Below are positions 1 through 6,498 of a stretch of 23,178 bases of DNA, piece after piece (the first letter of the stretch is position 1; each line of letters opens with the position of its first letter). The notes beneath the pieces are model-generated. The model was not told the DNA's origin and searched no databases. It saw nothing but the letters and a program-made list of their open reading frames with translations. The DNA is taken from NCBI GenBank assembly GCA_910584325.1, contig CAJTZH010000042.1:1-23178 (forward strand), in the 5' to 3' direction. This stretch comes from an uncultured Lachnospiraceae bacterium (lineage in GTDB: Bacteria; Bacillota; Clostridia; Lachnospirales; Lachnospiraceae). The position numbers and the translations under genes were made by a program.

Positions 1-1
1 C

Positions 2-310
2 AAGCAAGCACTTTTGCGAAGATTTAAGAAAAAATATGGAATAGTGGGCTGCTGTCTATCAAAAGTCTTGTATGTTACTTTATCGTACATGAGCATTATC
101 ACACCGCTTATCGCAATCTCCGTAATCAGCTTAATAAATGTTGTTTTGTCCAATTCGCAAATATCCGTGGTCGGCTTCCTATTTTATCGTAACCGGACAT
201 TTATCCGGTTTAAACTGTCCGCAGGAAATTTCAGTCTCAATTATTCTGATAATATGCTTATCCGGAATTGCCGCAAGTCTGCTTCGATTTAAGAAAACGC
301 CGGTTTAATG
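2..310 (+). pseudogene. Possible broken 3' end of a membrane protein gene
   Basis: No intact gene can be supported here. One plus-strand frame enters from the left edge and is hydrophobic (a helix-like stretch around ITPLIAISVISLINVVL, about 95-150). It then turns polar and ends at 292. In the next frame a second hydrophobic stretch (SVSIILIICLSGIAASLL, about 223-280) is followed by a basic end, RFKKTPV, and a stop just after 300. Read together with one frameshift around 150-180, this resembles the last two membrane helices of a transporter-type protein. The family is not recognisable, and the break could also be chance hydrophobic reading of AT-rich DNA. Confidence 0.25.
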
Positions 311-316
311 CGCAGC

Positions 317-359
317 AAAAAAATAGAGAACCGGCGCTTTTTACAGCGGCCGGTTCTCT
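317..359 (-). terminator. Rho-independent terminator of gdhA
   Basis: An 11-bp perfect stem (AGAGAACCGGC with GCCGGTTCTCT) is followed on the minus strand by ATTTTTTT. It lies about 30 bases after the gdhA stop. On the plus strand there is no T tract, so it acts for gdhA only. Confidence 0.9.
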
Positions 360-388
360 GAATGTCAATATATTATCGATTTTGCCAA

Positions 389-1723
389 TTAGCAAACACC
401 CTGTGCAAGCATCGCATTGACAACCTTCTCAAAGCCTGCGATGTTCGCGCCTGCTACATAGTTGCCTTCCATGCCATATCTCTTTGCGGCGTCATCAATA
501 TTGTGGTAAATATTTACCATGATATCCTTAAGCTTCGCGTCAACTTCCTCAAACGTCCAGCTCAGTCTCTCGGAGTTCTGGCTCATCTCAAGAGCGGATG
601 TCGCAACGCCGCCCGCGTTTGCAGCCTTACCGCCGACAAACCACACACCGTTCTTCTGTAAATACTCTGTAGCGTCGATTGTCGTAGGCATATTCGCACC
701 CTCACATACACACTTGCATCCGTTGGCAACAAGCTGTTTCGCGTCGTCAATCAGAAGCTCGTTCTGTGTAGCGCACGGAAGAGCAATATCACATTTAATC
801 TGCCATACGCCGCGTCCCTCATGATACTCGGCGCTCTTTCTTGCCGCCGCGTACTCTGTCAGTCTTGCTCTTTTCACTTCCTTCACTTCCTTGAGAAGTT
901 CAACGTCGATTCCTTCCGGGTCATAAATCCAGCCTGTAGAATCTGAACACGTCACAACCTTCGCACCCATCTGCTGTGCCTTCTGTGTCGCGTAAATCGC
1001 AACGTTGCCGGCACCGGAAACAACAACCGTCTTACCCTGCATAGACTCGCCGTGGCACTTCATCAATTCTTCTGTCAGATAGAGAAGACCATAGCCTGTC
1101 GCCTCTGTTCTCGCCAGAGAACCTCCGTATGTAAGACCCTTTCCTGTAAGAACGCCTTCAAACATTCCGCGAATTCTCTTGTACTGACCAAACATATAAC
1201 CAATCTCTCTTGCGCCCGTACCGATATCACCGGCAGGAACATCCACATCGGCACCGATATACTTACAAAGCTCCGTCATAAAACTCTGGCAGAATGCCAT
1301 AATCTCTCTGTCCGACTTGCCCTTTGGGTCAAAGTCGGAACCACCCTTGCCGCCGCCGATTGGAAGGCTGGTAAGCGAGTTCTTAAAAATCTGCTCAAAA
1401 CCAAGGAACTTAATAATACCAAGATTTACAGAAGGATGAAGTCTCAAACCTCCCTTGTATGGTCCGATTGCATTGTTAAACTGCACACGGAAACCTCTAT
1501 TTACCTGAACCTTACCGTTATCATCCACCCAAGGCACACGGAACATTAACACTCTGTCCGGCTCCGTTATTCTCTCTAAAATAGCTTCTTTTCTGTAAAG
1601 CTCTTCATTTGCGTCAACAACCGGTCTTAAAGACTCAAGCACTTCCTTGACAGCCTGTAAAAATTCCGGCTGGTCCGCATTCTTCTTTGAAACAAGTTCC
1701 AACACTTCATCAACGTATCCCAT
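389..1723 (-). CDS. gdhA: NADP-type glutamate dehydrogenase
   Basis: Cytosolic enzyme that makes glutamate from 2-oxoglutarate and ammonium with NADPH, a main ammonium assimilation route. The 444 residues match the usual length of the hexameric bacterial enzyme. Visible motifs in order are GPYKGGLRLHP (about 87-97), the catalytic lysine in PIGGGKGGSDF (Lys126), the VPAGDIGTGAREIGYMFGQY stretch with Asp166, and a Rossmann loop GAGNVA (237-242) followed by CSDS (259-262). A serine/aspartate pattern at that place is usual in NADP-preferring members, so the cofactor call is family knowledge rather than proof. The start is fixed by AAAGGAGA with a good spacing to ATG. It is a single-gene unit with its own promoter and terminator. 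Nothing in the coding sequence looks damaged. Confidence 0.96.
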   Translation of the reverse strand: MGYVDEVLELVSKKNADQPEFLQAVKEVLESLRPVVDANEELYRKEAILERITEPDRVLMFRVPWVDDNGKVQVNRGFRVQFNNAIGPYKGGLRLHPSVNLGIIKFLGFEQIFKNSLTSLPIGGGKGGSDFDPKGKSDREIMAFCQSFMTELCKYIGADVDVPAGDIGTGAREIGYMFGQYKRIRGMFEGVLTGKGLTYGGSLARTEATGYGLLYLTEELMKCHGESMQGKTVVVSGAGNVAIYATQKAQQMGAKVVTCSDSTGWIYDPEGIDVELLKEVKEVKRARLTEYAAARKSAEYHEGRGVWQIKCDIALPCATQNELLIDDAKQLVANGCKCVCEGANMPTTIDATEYLQKNGVWFVGGKAANAGGVATSALEMSQNSERLSWTFEEVDAKLKDIMVNIYHNIDDAAKRYGMEGNYVAGANIAGFEKVVNAMLAQGVC

Positions 1724-1794
1724 AAATCAATTCTCCTTTAAAAAATAATATGACGCCTGTTTTTATCGTCTTCGGCGTGACCCATTTGTTTAAG

Positions 1795-1823
1795 ATTATA
1801 AAGTATTTTGGAAAAATATTCAA
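1795..1823 (-). promoter_or_regulatory. Promoter of gdhA
   Basis: On the minus strand TTGAAT, a 17-base spacer and a perfect TATAAT precede gdhA. The predicted start leaves a 5' leader of about 65 bases before the ribosome binding site. The leader holds a weak ACGCC/GGCGT hairpin of no clear meaning. Confidence 0.75.
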
Positions 1824-1846
1824 TATTTTTAATTTTTCAAATACAA

Positions 1847-1896
1847 AACGTTATTTTTTTAAGTATAATTATTAATCAGCTTAAAAAAATAACGTT
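1847..1896. repeat. Perfect 17-bp inverted repeat upstream of the gdhA promoter
   Basis: AACGTTATTTTTTTAAG and its exact reverse complement CTTAAAAAAATAACGTT are separated by 16 AT-rich bases. The repeat ends about 25 bases upstream of the gdhA -35 element and starts about 45 bases after the end of the EAL remnant on the same strand. It could be an AT-rich terminator for the remnant or an operator. No clear T tract follows on either strand. Confidence 0.7.
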
Positions 1897-1940
1897 CATT
1901 GTTTTAATAATACCGTTAAAACCTGCAAAAACTTTCAAAA

Positions 1941-2150
1941 TTAAATTCCCAGAATCACTTCAAACGCTTTATCACTGATTACGGAAGATATCTCGCCTGG
2001 TCTTGTCAGAAAATATCCCTGCAAAAGGTCAACGTCAAGTTCTAGTATCGTACTCAGTTCTTCCTTCCTACTGGGTAGAAAATAAAATATTCTGCCCGTC
2101 TGCAGTATCCTCATATGCCATAAAAATATCCGCAGCCTCGGAGGTACCAT
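1941..2150 (-). pseudogene. Remnant of an EAL-domain (c-di-GMP phosphodiesterase) gene
   Basis: A 69-codon frame whose second half reads KEELSTILELDVDLLQGY then FLTRP. This matches the C-terminal end of EAL domains (consensus ELG-VD-xxQGY-xxx-RP). EAL domains are about 240 residues and break down cyclic di-GMP; only the last 40 or so residues are here. The catalytic ELL/EVL, DDFGTG and metal ligands are missing, so it cannot be active. The first 30 residues of the frame are basic and hydrophobic and do not match the family, and there is no ribosome binding site before its ATG. A 39-codon frame (2068-2187) upstream in another register ends where the EAL match begins. A deletion or frameshift is likely. 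Confidence 0.55.
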
Positions 2151-2185
2151 ACTCTTGATAACCGCAAACCTTATATTTCTGAATC

Positions 2186-2215
2186 ATTATATCACATACC
2201 CCCCTGGATATTCAA
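2186..2215 (-). promoter_or_regulatory. Promoter-like site in front of the EAL remnant
   Basis: On the minus strand TTGAAT, an 18-base spacer and TATAAT with an extended -10 (TGA just before it). It points into the EAL remnant and lies back to back with the leuA promoter. It may be a leftover of the decayed gene or drive a short RNA. Confidence 0.45.
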
Positions 2216-2244
2216 CAATACGCAAAATCAAGCATTTTTTATAG

Positions 2245-2272
2245 TTGCTTTTTTCAGATTATCTGTTATAAT
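2245..2272 (+). promoter_or_regulatory. Promoter of the T-box leader and leuA
   Basis: TTGCTT, a 16-base spacer and TATAAT, with an extended -10 (TGT directly upstream). The start would fall near 2279, giving a leader of a little over 300 bases, the right size for a T-box RNA. Confidence 0.7.
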
Positions 2273-2279
2273 GATAGTT

Positions 2280-2590
2280 GTTAAAGGTTATGAAAAGGAA
2301 TAGTAATAATATACCGGCTGACAGAAAGCTGCTGGATGATGCGAAGCAGTGGATGGTCTGTTATGAACTCGCCTTGGAACCGTCATCCGAAATTCATTGC
2401 AGGAACTTATGAAGAGTAGACATGAACGGATACCCACCGTTACAGGGGTAGGGCATACAATATGTGCCTGATGAGTGTGTAAACGAAAGTTTATGAATGA
2501 GAGTGGTACCGCGTGGGAATGAAACCTCCTTCGTCTCTGATTGCAGATTGCAAAAGCAGATATGCAACAGAAACGAGGGTTTTTTATTTT
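2280..2590 (+). promoter_or_regulatory. T-box leader, leucine-specific, upstream of leuA
   Basis: The hallmark T-box sequence TGGTACCGCG is seen at 2504-2513. Stem I is visible: ACAGA pairs with TCTGT and GGC with GCC, and the 3' side of the internal loop between them carries GAACTC. The specifier codon would be CTC (leucine, 2368-2370), followed by a purine as is usual. The downstream gene is leuA, which fits. Established knowledge: uncharged tRNA pairs with the specifier and the T-box bulge, stabilises the antiterminator and lets transcription enter the gene. Leucine shortage should therefore switch leuA on. Confidence 0.93.
2528..2590 (+). terminator. Conditional terminator of the T-box leader
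   Basis: CCTTCGT pairs with ACGAGGG. Inside that, TCTG pairs with CAGA and TTGCA with TGCAA, giving a long hairpin followed by a T-rich run (2580-2590). The 5' arm lies next to the T-box sequence, where the competing antiterminator would form. Confidence 0.85.
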
Positions 2591-2611
2591 TATAGGAAAA
2601 GGAGAATGAAA

Positions 2612-4273
2612 ATGGAAAATTTCAGAAAGTATGAACGTTCTTATTTTTTACCGCCTGTCATTACATATGACTGGGTAAAAAAGGACCACATTGAGAAAGC
2701 GCCGGTTTGGTGCAGCGTTGATTTAAGAGACGGTAATCAGGCGCTGATTGAGCCGATGAGTCTTGAAGAAAAGCTCGAATTTTTTAAGCTGCTTGTTGAT
2801 ATCGGGTTTAAGGAAATCGAAATCGGGTTCCCTGCCGCGTCCGACACGGAATTTGCTTTTGCCCGCGCGTTAATCGAGCGGAATATGATACCTGACGACG
2901 TGACGATTCAGGTATTAACGCAGGCAAGGGAACATATCATCAAGAAAACATTCGAAGCGTTAAAGGGCGCTCCAAAAGCAGTTGTCCACGTATATAATTC
3001 TACTTCCGTGGCACAGCGCGAACAGGTCTTTAAGAAATCAAAAGAAGAAATCAAGCAGATTGCCGTTGACGGCGCCTCTCTGTTAAAGAAACTCGCAGAC
3101 GAGACAGACGGTAACTTTTCGTTTGAATACAGTCCGGAAAGTTTCCACGGTACAGAGATGGATTATGCGCTTGAAGTCTGCAATGCCGTACTTGACGTGT
3201 GGCAGCCGTCCGCGGACAATAAGGCGATTATCAATCTGCCGATGACTGTTGAAAATATGATGCCGCATGTCGCCGCATGCCAGATTGAATACTTCAACAA
3301 GAATTTAAAGCACAGAGAGAATACCATTATTTCCCTGCACCCTCACAACGACAGGGGATGCGGCGTAGCGAACGCGGAATTATGTCTTCTTGCCGGCGCG
3401 GACCGTGTCGAGGGCACGCTTTTCGGCAACGGTGAAAGAACAGGAAATGTTGATATTGTGACGCTTGCGATGAATATGTTTTCACACGGCATCGACCCGA
3501 AACTTGATTTCAGCAATATGTCGGTTATCGCGGAAACTTACGAACGTCTTACAAGAATGACCGTATCGGACAGACAGCCTTATGCGGGCACGCTTGTATT
3601 TACCGCATTTTCAGGCTCGCATCAGGACGCCATCGCTAAGGGCATGGCATACAGGGAAGCCGGCGGTTCGGACAAATGGACGGTTCCTTACCTTCCAATT
3701 GACCCGAAAGATGTCGGACGTACTTATGACTCCGATGTTATCCGCTTTAACAGCCAGTCCGGCAAGGGCGGCATCGGCTACATTTTGAAACATTCATTTG
3801 GCATTATCCTTCCTGACAAGATGCGTGAGGACGTAAGTTACTACTTAAAAGGCATTTCGGACAGAACGCACAGCGAACTTACGCCAAATGTCATTTATGA
3901 TGAGTTTAAGAAGGAATTTATTCAGAAAGAATCCGAATTTACTGTCACGGAATGTCACTTTAAACAGGAAAATGGCATTACTGCAACAGTAACCATCAAA
4001 GAGCCTAATGGAACATACAATGTAACCATGACGGGAAACGGTCGTCTGGATGCTGTAAGCAATTGTTTAAAACAGCATTTTGGCATTTCCTATACTTTAG
4101 TTGACTATACCGAGCACGCTTTGTCAACAGGTTCGTCCTCAAAAGCGATGGCATATGTCTGCATTAATATGAGAAATCGTGTCATCTGGGGCGCAGGCAT
4201 CGATTCCGATATCATTAAAGCCTCCATTAAAGCGCTTTGCGTCGCAATTAACAGAGGATTACAGATAAAATAA
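2612..4273 (+). CDS. leuA: 2-isopropylmalate synthase (LeuA, long type 2 form)
   Basis: First committed step of leucine synthesis: acetyl-CoA plus 2-oxoisovalerate gives 2-isopropylmalate. The 553 residues fit the longer family branch that begins with a short N-terminal lead and WCSVDLRDGNQAL. The metal and substrate residues of the TIM barrel are visible: Arg39-Asp40 in DLRDGNQ and HPHNDRGCG at 243-251. The C-terminal 120 or so residues match the position of the LeuA allosteric domain, where leucine normally inhibits. The start is ATG at 2612, seven bases after AAAAGGAG. An in-frame ATG at 2606 is too close to that site, and frames reaching further upstream would run through the leader terminator. 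It stands alone after the T-box; no leuB, leuC or leuD is in view. Confidence 0.96.
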   Translation: MENFRKYERSYFLPPVITYDWVKKDHIEKAPVWCSVDLRDGNQALIEPMSLEEKLEFFKLLVDIGFKEIEIGFPAASDTEFAFARALIERNMIPDDVTIQVLTQAREHIIKKTFEALKGAPKAVVHVYNSTSVAQREQVFKKSKEEIKQIAVDGASLLKKLADETDGNFSFEYSPESFHGTEMDYALEVCNAVLDVWQPSADNKAIINLPMTVENMMPHVAACQIEYFNKNLKHRENTIISLHPHNDRGCGVANAELCLLAGADRVEGTLFGNGERTGNVDIVTLAMNMFSHGIDPKLDFSNMSVIAETYERLTRMTVSDRQPYAGTLVFTAFSGSHQDAIAKGMAYREAGGSDKWTVPYLPIDPKDVGRTYDSDVIRFNSQSGKGGIGYILKHSFGIILPDKMREDVSYYLKGISDRTHSELTPNVIYDEFKKEFIQKESEFTVTECHFKQENGITATVTIKEPNGTYNVTMTGNGRLDAVSNCLKQHFGISYTLVDYTEHALSTGSSSKAMAYVCINMRNRVIWGAGIDSDIIKASIKALCVAINRGLQIK

Positions 4274-4281
4274 AAAAATAA

Positions 4282-4317
4282 AGCCGTGGCGTTTGTTCTT
4301 TCGCCACGGCTGTTTTC
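4282..4317. terminator. Bidirectional terminator between leuA and the crh-like gene
   Basis: A perfect 10-bp stem, AGCCGTGGCG and CGCCACGGCT, lies between two convergent genes. On the minus strand it is followed by TTATTTTTTTATTTT, a strong tail. On the plus strand the tail is only GTTTT. It should end the minus-strand operon well and leuA less strongly. Confidence 0.9.
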
Positions 4318-4325
4318 ATCAAAAA

Positions 4326-4583
4326 TTATTTCTTACCGCTCAGATATTGTTCAATATCGTCAAGCGCTTCCGTCTCGTCCTCACCCTCGGCAGAAACGGT
4401 AATCTGTTCGCCTTCACTCAGTCCCAGAGTCATCATGCCCATAATACTTTTCGCATTAAATTTCTTATTACCGCTCTCTACATAAATCTTACTCTCATAC
4501 TGGCTCGCAACTTGAACAAGCAGCGCTACAGGTCTTGCTTCCGCTCCTGATTTAATTTTCACAGTAATGTTCTTTGTCGTCAT
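4326..4583 (-). CDS. crh: Crh-like HPr-family regulatory protein (no phosphorylatable His15)
   Basis: An 85-residue HPr-fold protein. In HPr of the sugar phosphotransferase system the motif is GLHARP, with His15 carrying phosphate. Here it reads GAEARP, with Glu15. The second regulatory site is kept: Ser46 in NAKSIMGMM, the target of HPr kinase. Bacillus subtilis Crh has the same pattern with Gln15, also lies directly after whiA, and works in catabolite repression rather than sugar transport. I infer that this is a Crh-type regulator; hprK, its likely kinase, is five genes upstream in the same run. The ribosome binding site (GGAGG) is formed by the end of whiA, with only two bases between the genes, so translation is probably coupled. 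An automatic annotation would probably call it a phosphocarrier HPr, which the sequence does not support. Confidence 0.82.
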   Translation of the reverse strand: MTTKNITVKIKSGAEARPVALLVQVASQYESKIYVESGNKKFNAKSIMGMMTLGLSEGEQITVSAEGEDETEALDDIEQYLSGKK

Positions 4584-4585
4584 AA

Positions 4586-5539
4586 TTACTCCTCCTTATT
4601 GCCGCGCAGGCTTTCTGCAATTTCACTTATTTTCTTCAGTCTATGATTAACCCCTGATTTTCCTACAGGAACTGATAGTAATGTACCTAAGTCCTTTAAC
4701 GGAACATCCGGATATTCCAATCTGGCTCTCGCTGCTTCCGCAAGTCCTTCATTCAGGCTTTCCAGCCCGACTGTATCTCTGATATACTCTATATCTTTAA
4801 TCTGTTTTACGGCTGCCACTACCGTTTTGTTGGAATTGGCAGTCTCACAATTTACTCTGCGGTTCACGCTGTTGCGCATTTCTTTGAGAATCCTCACATT
4901 TTCCAGATTCATCAACGCCACATGCGCTTCCATGACATTTAACATTTCAACAATCTGCGTTCCCTCTTTAATATAAACAACAAAGTTCTTCTTTCTTGGA
5001 ACAACTTTAGAATCCAACGCAAAACTGTTAATCATATCCCGAAGCTGTAACGCTTTGTTTTTCGTATCACAGACAATTTCAAGATGATAAAATTTATTTG
5101 GGTCGCTTATAGAACCAGCTGCCAAAAAAGCTCCTCTGATAAAAGCGCGTTTACAACAAGTCTGCTGCGTAATCAGACTGCCTATTTTTACTTCGTCAAG
5201 AATCTCACCATTACTGTCTACAATGCGAAAAGCCTGTAGAATACGCAAAGCACTTTCATTCTTTCTTATTATGACTGTATACGCATTACTTTTATTCAGC
5301 CTGTTACTGGATGTAATGGTAATCTCTGCCTCCACGTCAAATGCCGGTTTTAAAAGCTTATAAAACTTACGCGCAACAATGACATTTTCCGTAACCACCT
5401 TTAACGCGTACGAATTATCCACCGATATCATAATACTTCCGCACAAACTAAAGAGCGCTGCAAGCTCCGATATCTGACAGTGGCGCGCGCCCGGAAACTG
5501 TCTGGAAAGCTCATCCTTTACTTCCGATGAAAACGACAT
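4586..5539 (-). CDS. whiA: DNA-binding protein WhiA
   Basis: A 317-residue protein of the WhiA family, found in nearly all Gram-positive bacteria and tied to sporulation in Streptomyces and to cell division and chromosome segregation in Bacillus. The family has an N-terminal fold related to LAGLIDADG homing endonucleases but without nuclease activity, then a helix-turn-helix. Visible here are MSFSSEVKDEL at the start, RGAFLAAGSISDPNK (about 134-149) in the endonuclease-like part, and a C-terminal helix-turn-helix, DLGTLLSVPVGKSGVNHRLK (about 282-301). It is preceded by TAGAGGAG at a good distance. It sits between rapZ (17 bases upstream) and the crh-like gene. The usual gene between rapZ and whiA, glmR/yvcK, is absent. 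Confidence 0.95.
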   Translation of the reverse strand: MSFSSEVKDELSRQFPGARHCQISELAALFSLCGSIMISVDNSYALKVVTENVIVARKFYKLLKPAFDVEAEITITSSNRLNKSNAYTVIIRKNESALRILQAFRIVDSNGEILDEVKIGSLITQQTCCKRAFIRGAFLAAGSISDPNKFYHLEIVCDTKNKALQLRDMINSFALDSKVVPRKKNFVVYIKEGTQIVEMLNVMEAHVALMNLENVRILKEMRNSVNRRVNCETANSNKTVVAAVKQIKDIEYIRDTVGLESLNEGLAEAARARLEYPDVPLKDLGTLLSVPVGKSGVNHRLKKISEIAESLRGNKEE

Positions 5540-5556
5540 TTTAAAAACTCCTCTAT

Positions 5557-6429
5557 CTACTTCTTACGGATTGCATCCTTATCAATGTCACGGTGTTCGA
5601 TTTTCACGCCGTAATCACTACCTTCCAATGCATGATACAGCGCGTTTGCCAGCGTCACCGAACGATGCTTGCCCCCTGTACATCCGACAGCGATTTCCAG
5701 ACGGTTTTTTCCTTCCAGAACATAATTGGGAATCAGGAATTTCACCATATCAACCAGTTTTCTTAAAAACTCTTTTGCTGCGTCAAATCCCAGAACATAC
5801 TGCTGAACCGCCTCGTCGTTTCCGTTCAGAGGACGCAGTTCTTCCAGATAATAGGGATTCGGCAAAAAGCGAACGTCAAAAACTAAATCAGCGTCATTCG
5901 GTAATCCGTACTTAAATCCAAACGATAAAACAGTCACTATCAGATTACTGAAAGTCTTGTCCATAACAAAAATCTTCTCGAGTTCCTGTTTTAACTCTCT
6001 TGTAAGGAGCATCGATGTATCAATAATATAATCTGCCTGTTTTTTCAGAAAATCAAGCCTTTTTCTCTCAAGCGTAATTCCCTTATCAATCCGTTCCGTT
6101 TTCGCAAGCGGATGTGTCCTTCTCGTCTCTTTATACCGCTTTAACAAAACTTCATCGCTGGCATCCAGAAACAAAATCTCATAATAATAACGGTTATTTA
6201 CAAGGTTTTCAAGAACATTTTCAAGTTCAAGAAGCCCTTTGCCGCTTCGAATATCCACGCCAAGCGCTACATTGGAATACCCCGCTTCCTGTGCGTACAC
6301 CAATTCTGCAAACTTCATCAGCAGCGAAATCGGCATATTGTCCACACAGTAGTATCCCATGTCTTCAAACATATTCAGCGCCGTACTCATCCCGGCGCCA
6401 GATAACCCTGTAACTATAACCATTCTCAT
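5557..6429 (-). CDS. rapZ: RapZ (YvcJ) family nucleotide-binding protein with altered Walker A
   Basis: A 290-residue RapZ/YvcJ protein. In Escherichia coli RapZ guides RNase E to the small RNA GlmZ and senses glucosamine-6-phosphate; in Bacillus YvcJ binds and hydrolyses nucleotides and its role is less clear. Seen: N-terminal P-loop region VIVTGLSGAG, then GYYCVDNMP, LFLDASDE, TRRTHPL and the C-terminal GCTGGKHRSVTLA motif. The Walker A lysine is replaced: GLSGAGMST, with Met14 from codon ATG where the family has Lys (AAG or AAA). The start chosen is the ATG seven bases after GGAGGA, giving the family start MRMVIVTG. An upstream in-frame ATG at 6450 with AGGAAG would add seven residues and is less likely. 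It is between murB (69 bases) and whiA (17 bases). Confidence 0.93.
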   Translation of the reverse strand: MRMVIVTGLSGAGMSTALNMFEDMGYYCVDNMPISLLMKFAELVYAQEAGYSNVALGVDIRSGKGLLELENVLENLVNNRYYYEILFLDASDEVLLKRYKETRRTHPLAKTERIDKGITLERKRLDFLKKQADYIIDTSMLLTRELKQELEKIFVMDKTFSNLIVTVLSFGFKYGLPNDADLVFDVRFLPNPYYLEELRPLNGNDEAVQQYVLGFDAAKEFLRKLVDMVKFLIPNYVLEGKNRLEIAVGCTGGKHRSVTLANALYHALEGSDYGVKIEHRDIDKDAIRKK

Positions 6430-6498
6430 GAGTTGTTCCTCCATCTGCATGGTTTTAATCTTCCTAATTATTACAATATATTTCTTTACAAGTCAAGC

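Noticed and set aside
2068..2187. A 39-codon minus-strand frame (MIQKYKVCGY...) before the EAL remnant
   Set aside because: Its ATG overlaps the -10 of the promoter-like site and no family is recognisable; treated as part of the decayed region.
2513..2611. Longer leuA frame starting inside the T-box region
   Set aside because: It would be translated through the leader terminator and lacks a ribosome binding site; ATG at 2612 has an ideal one.
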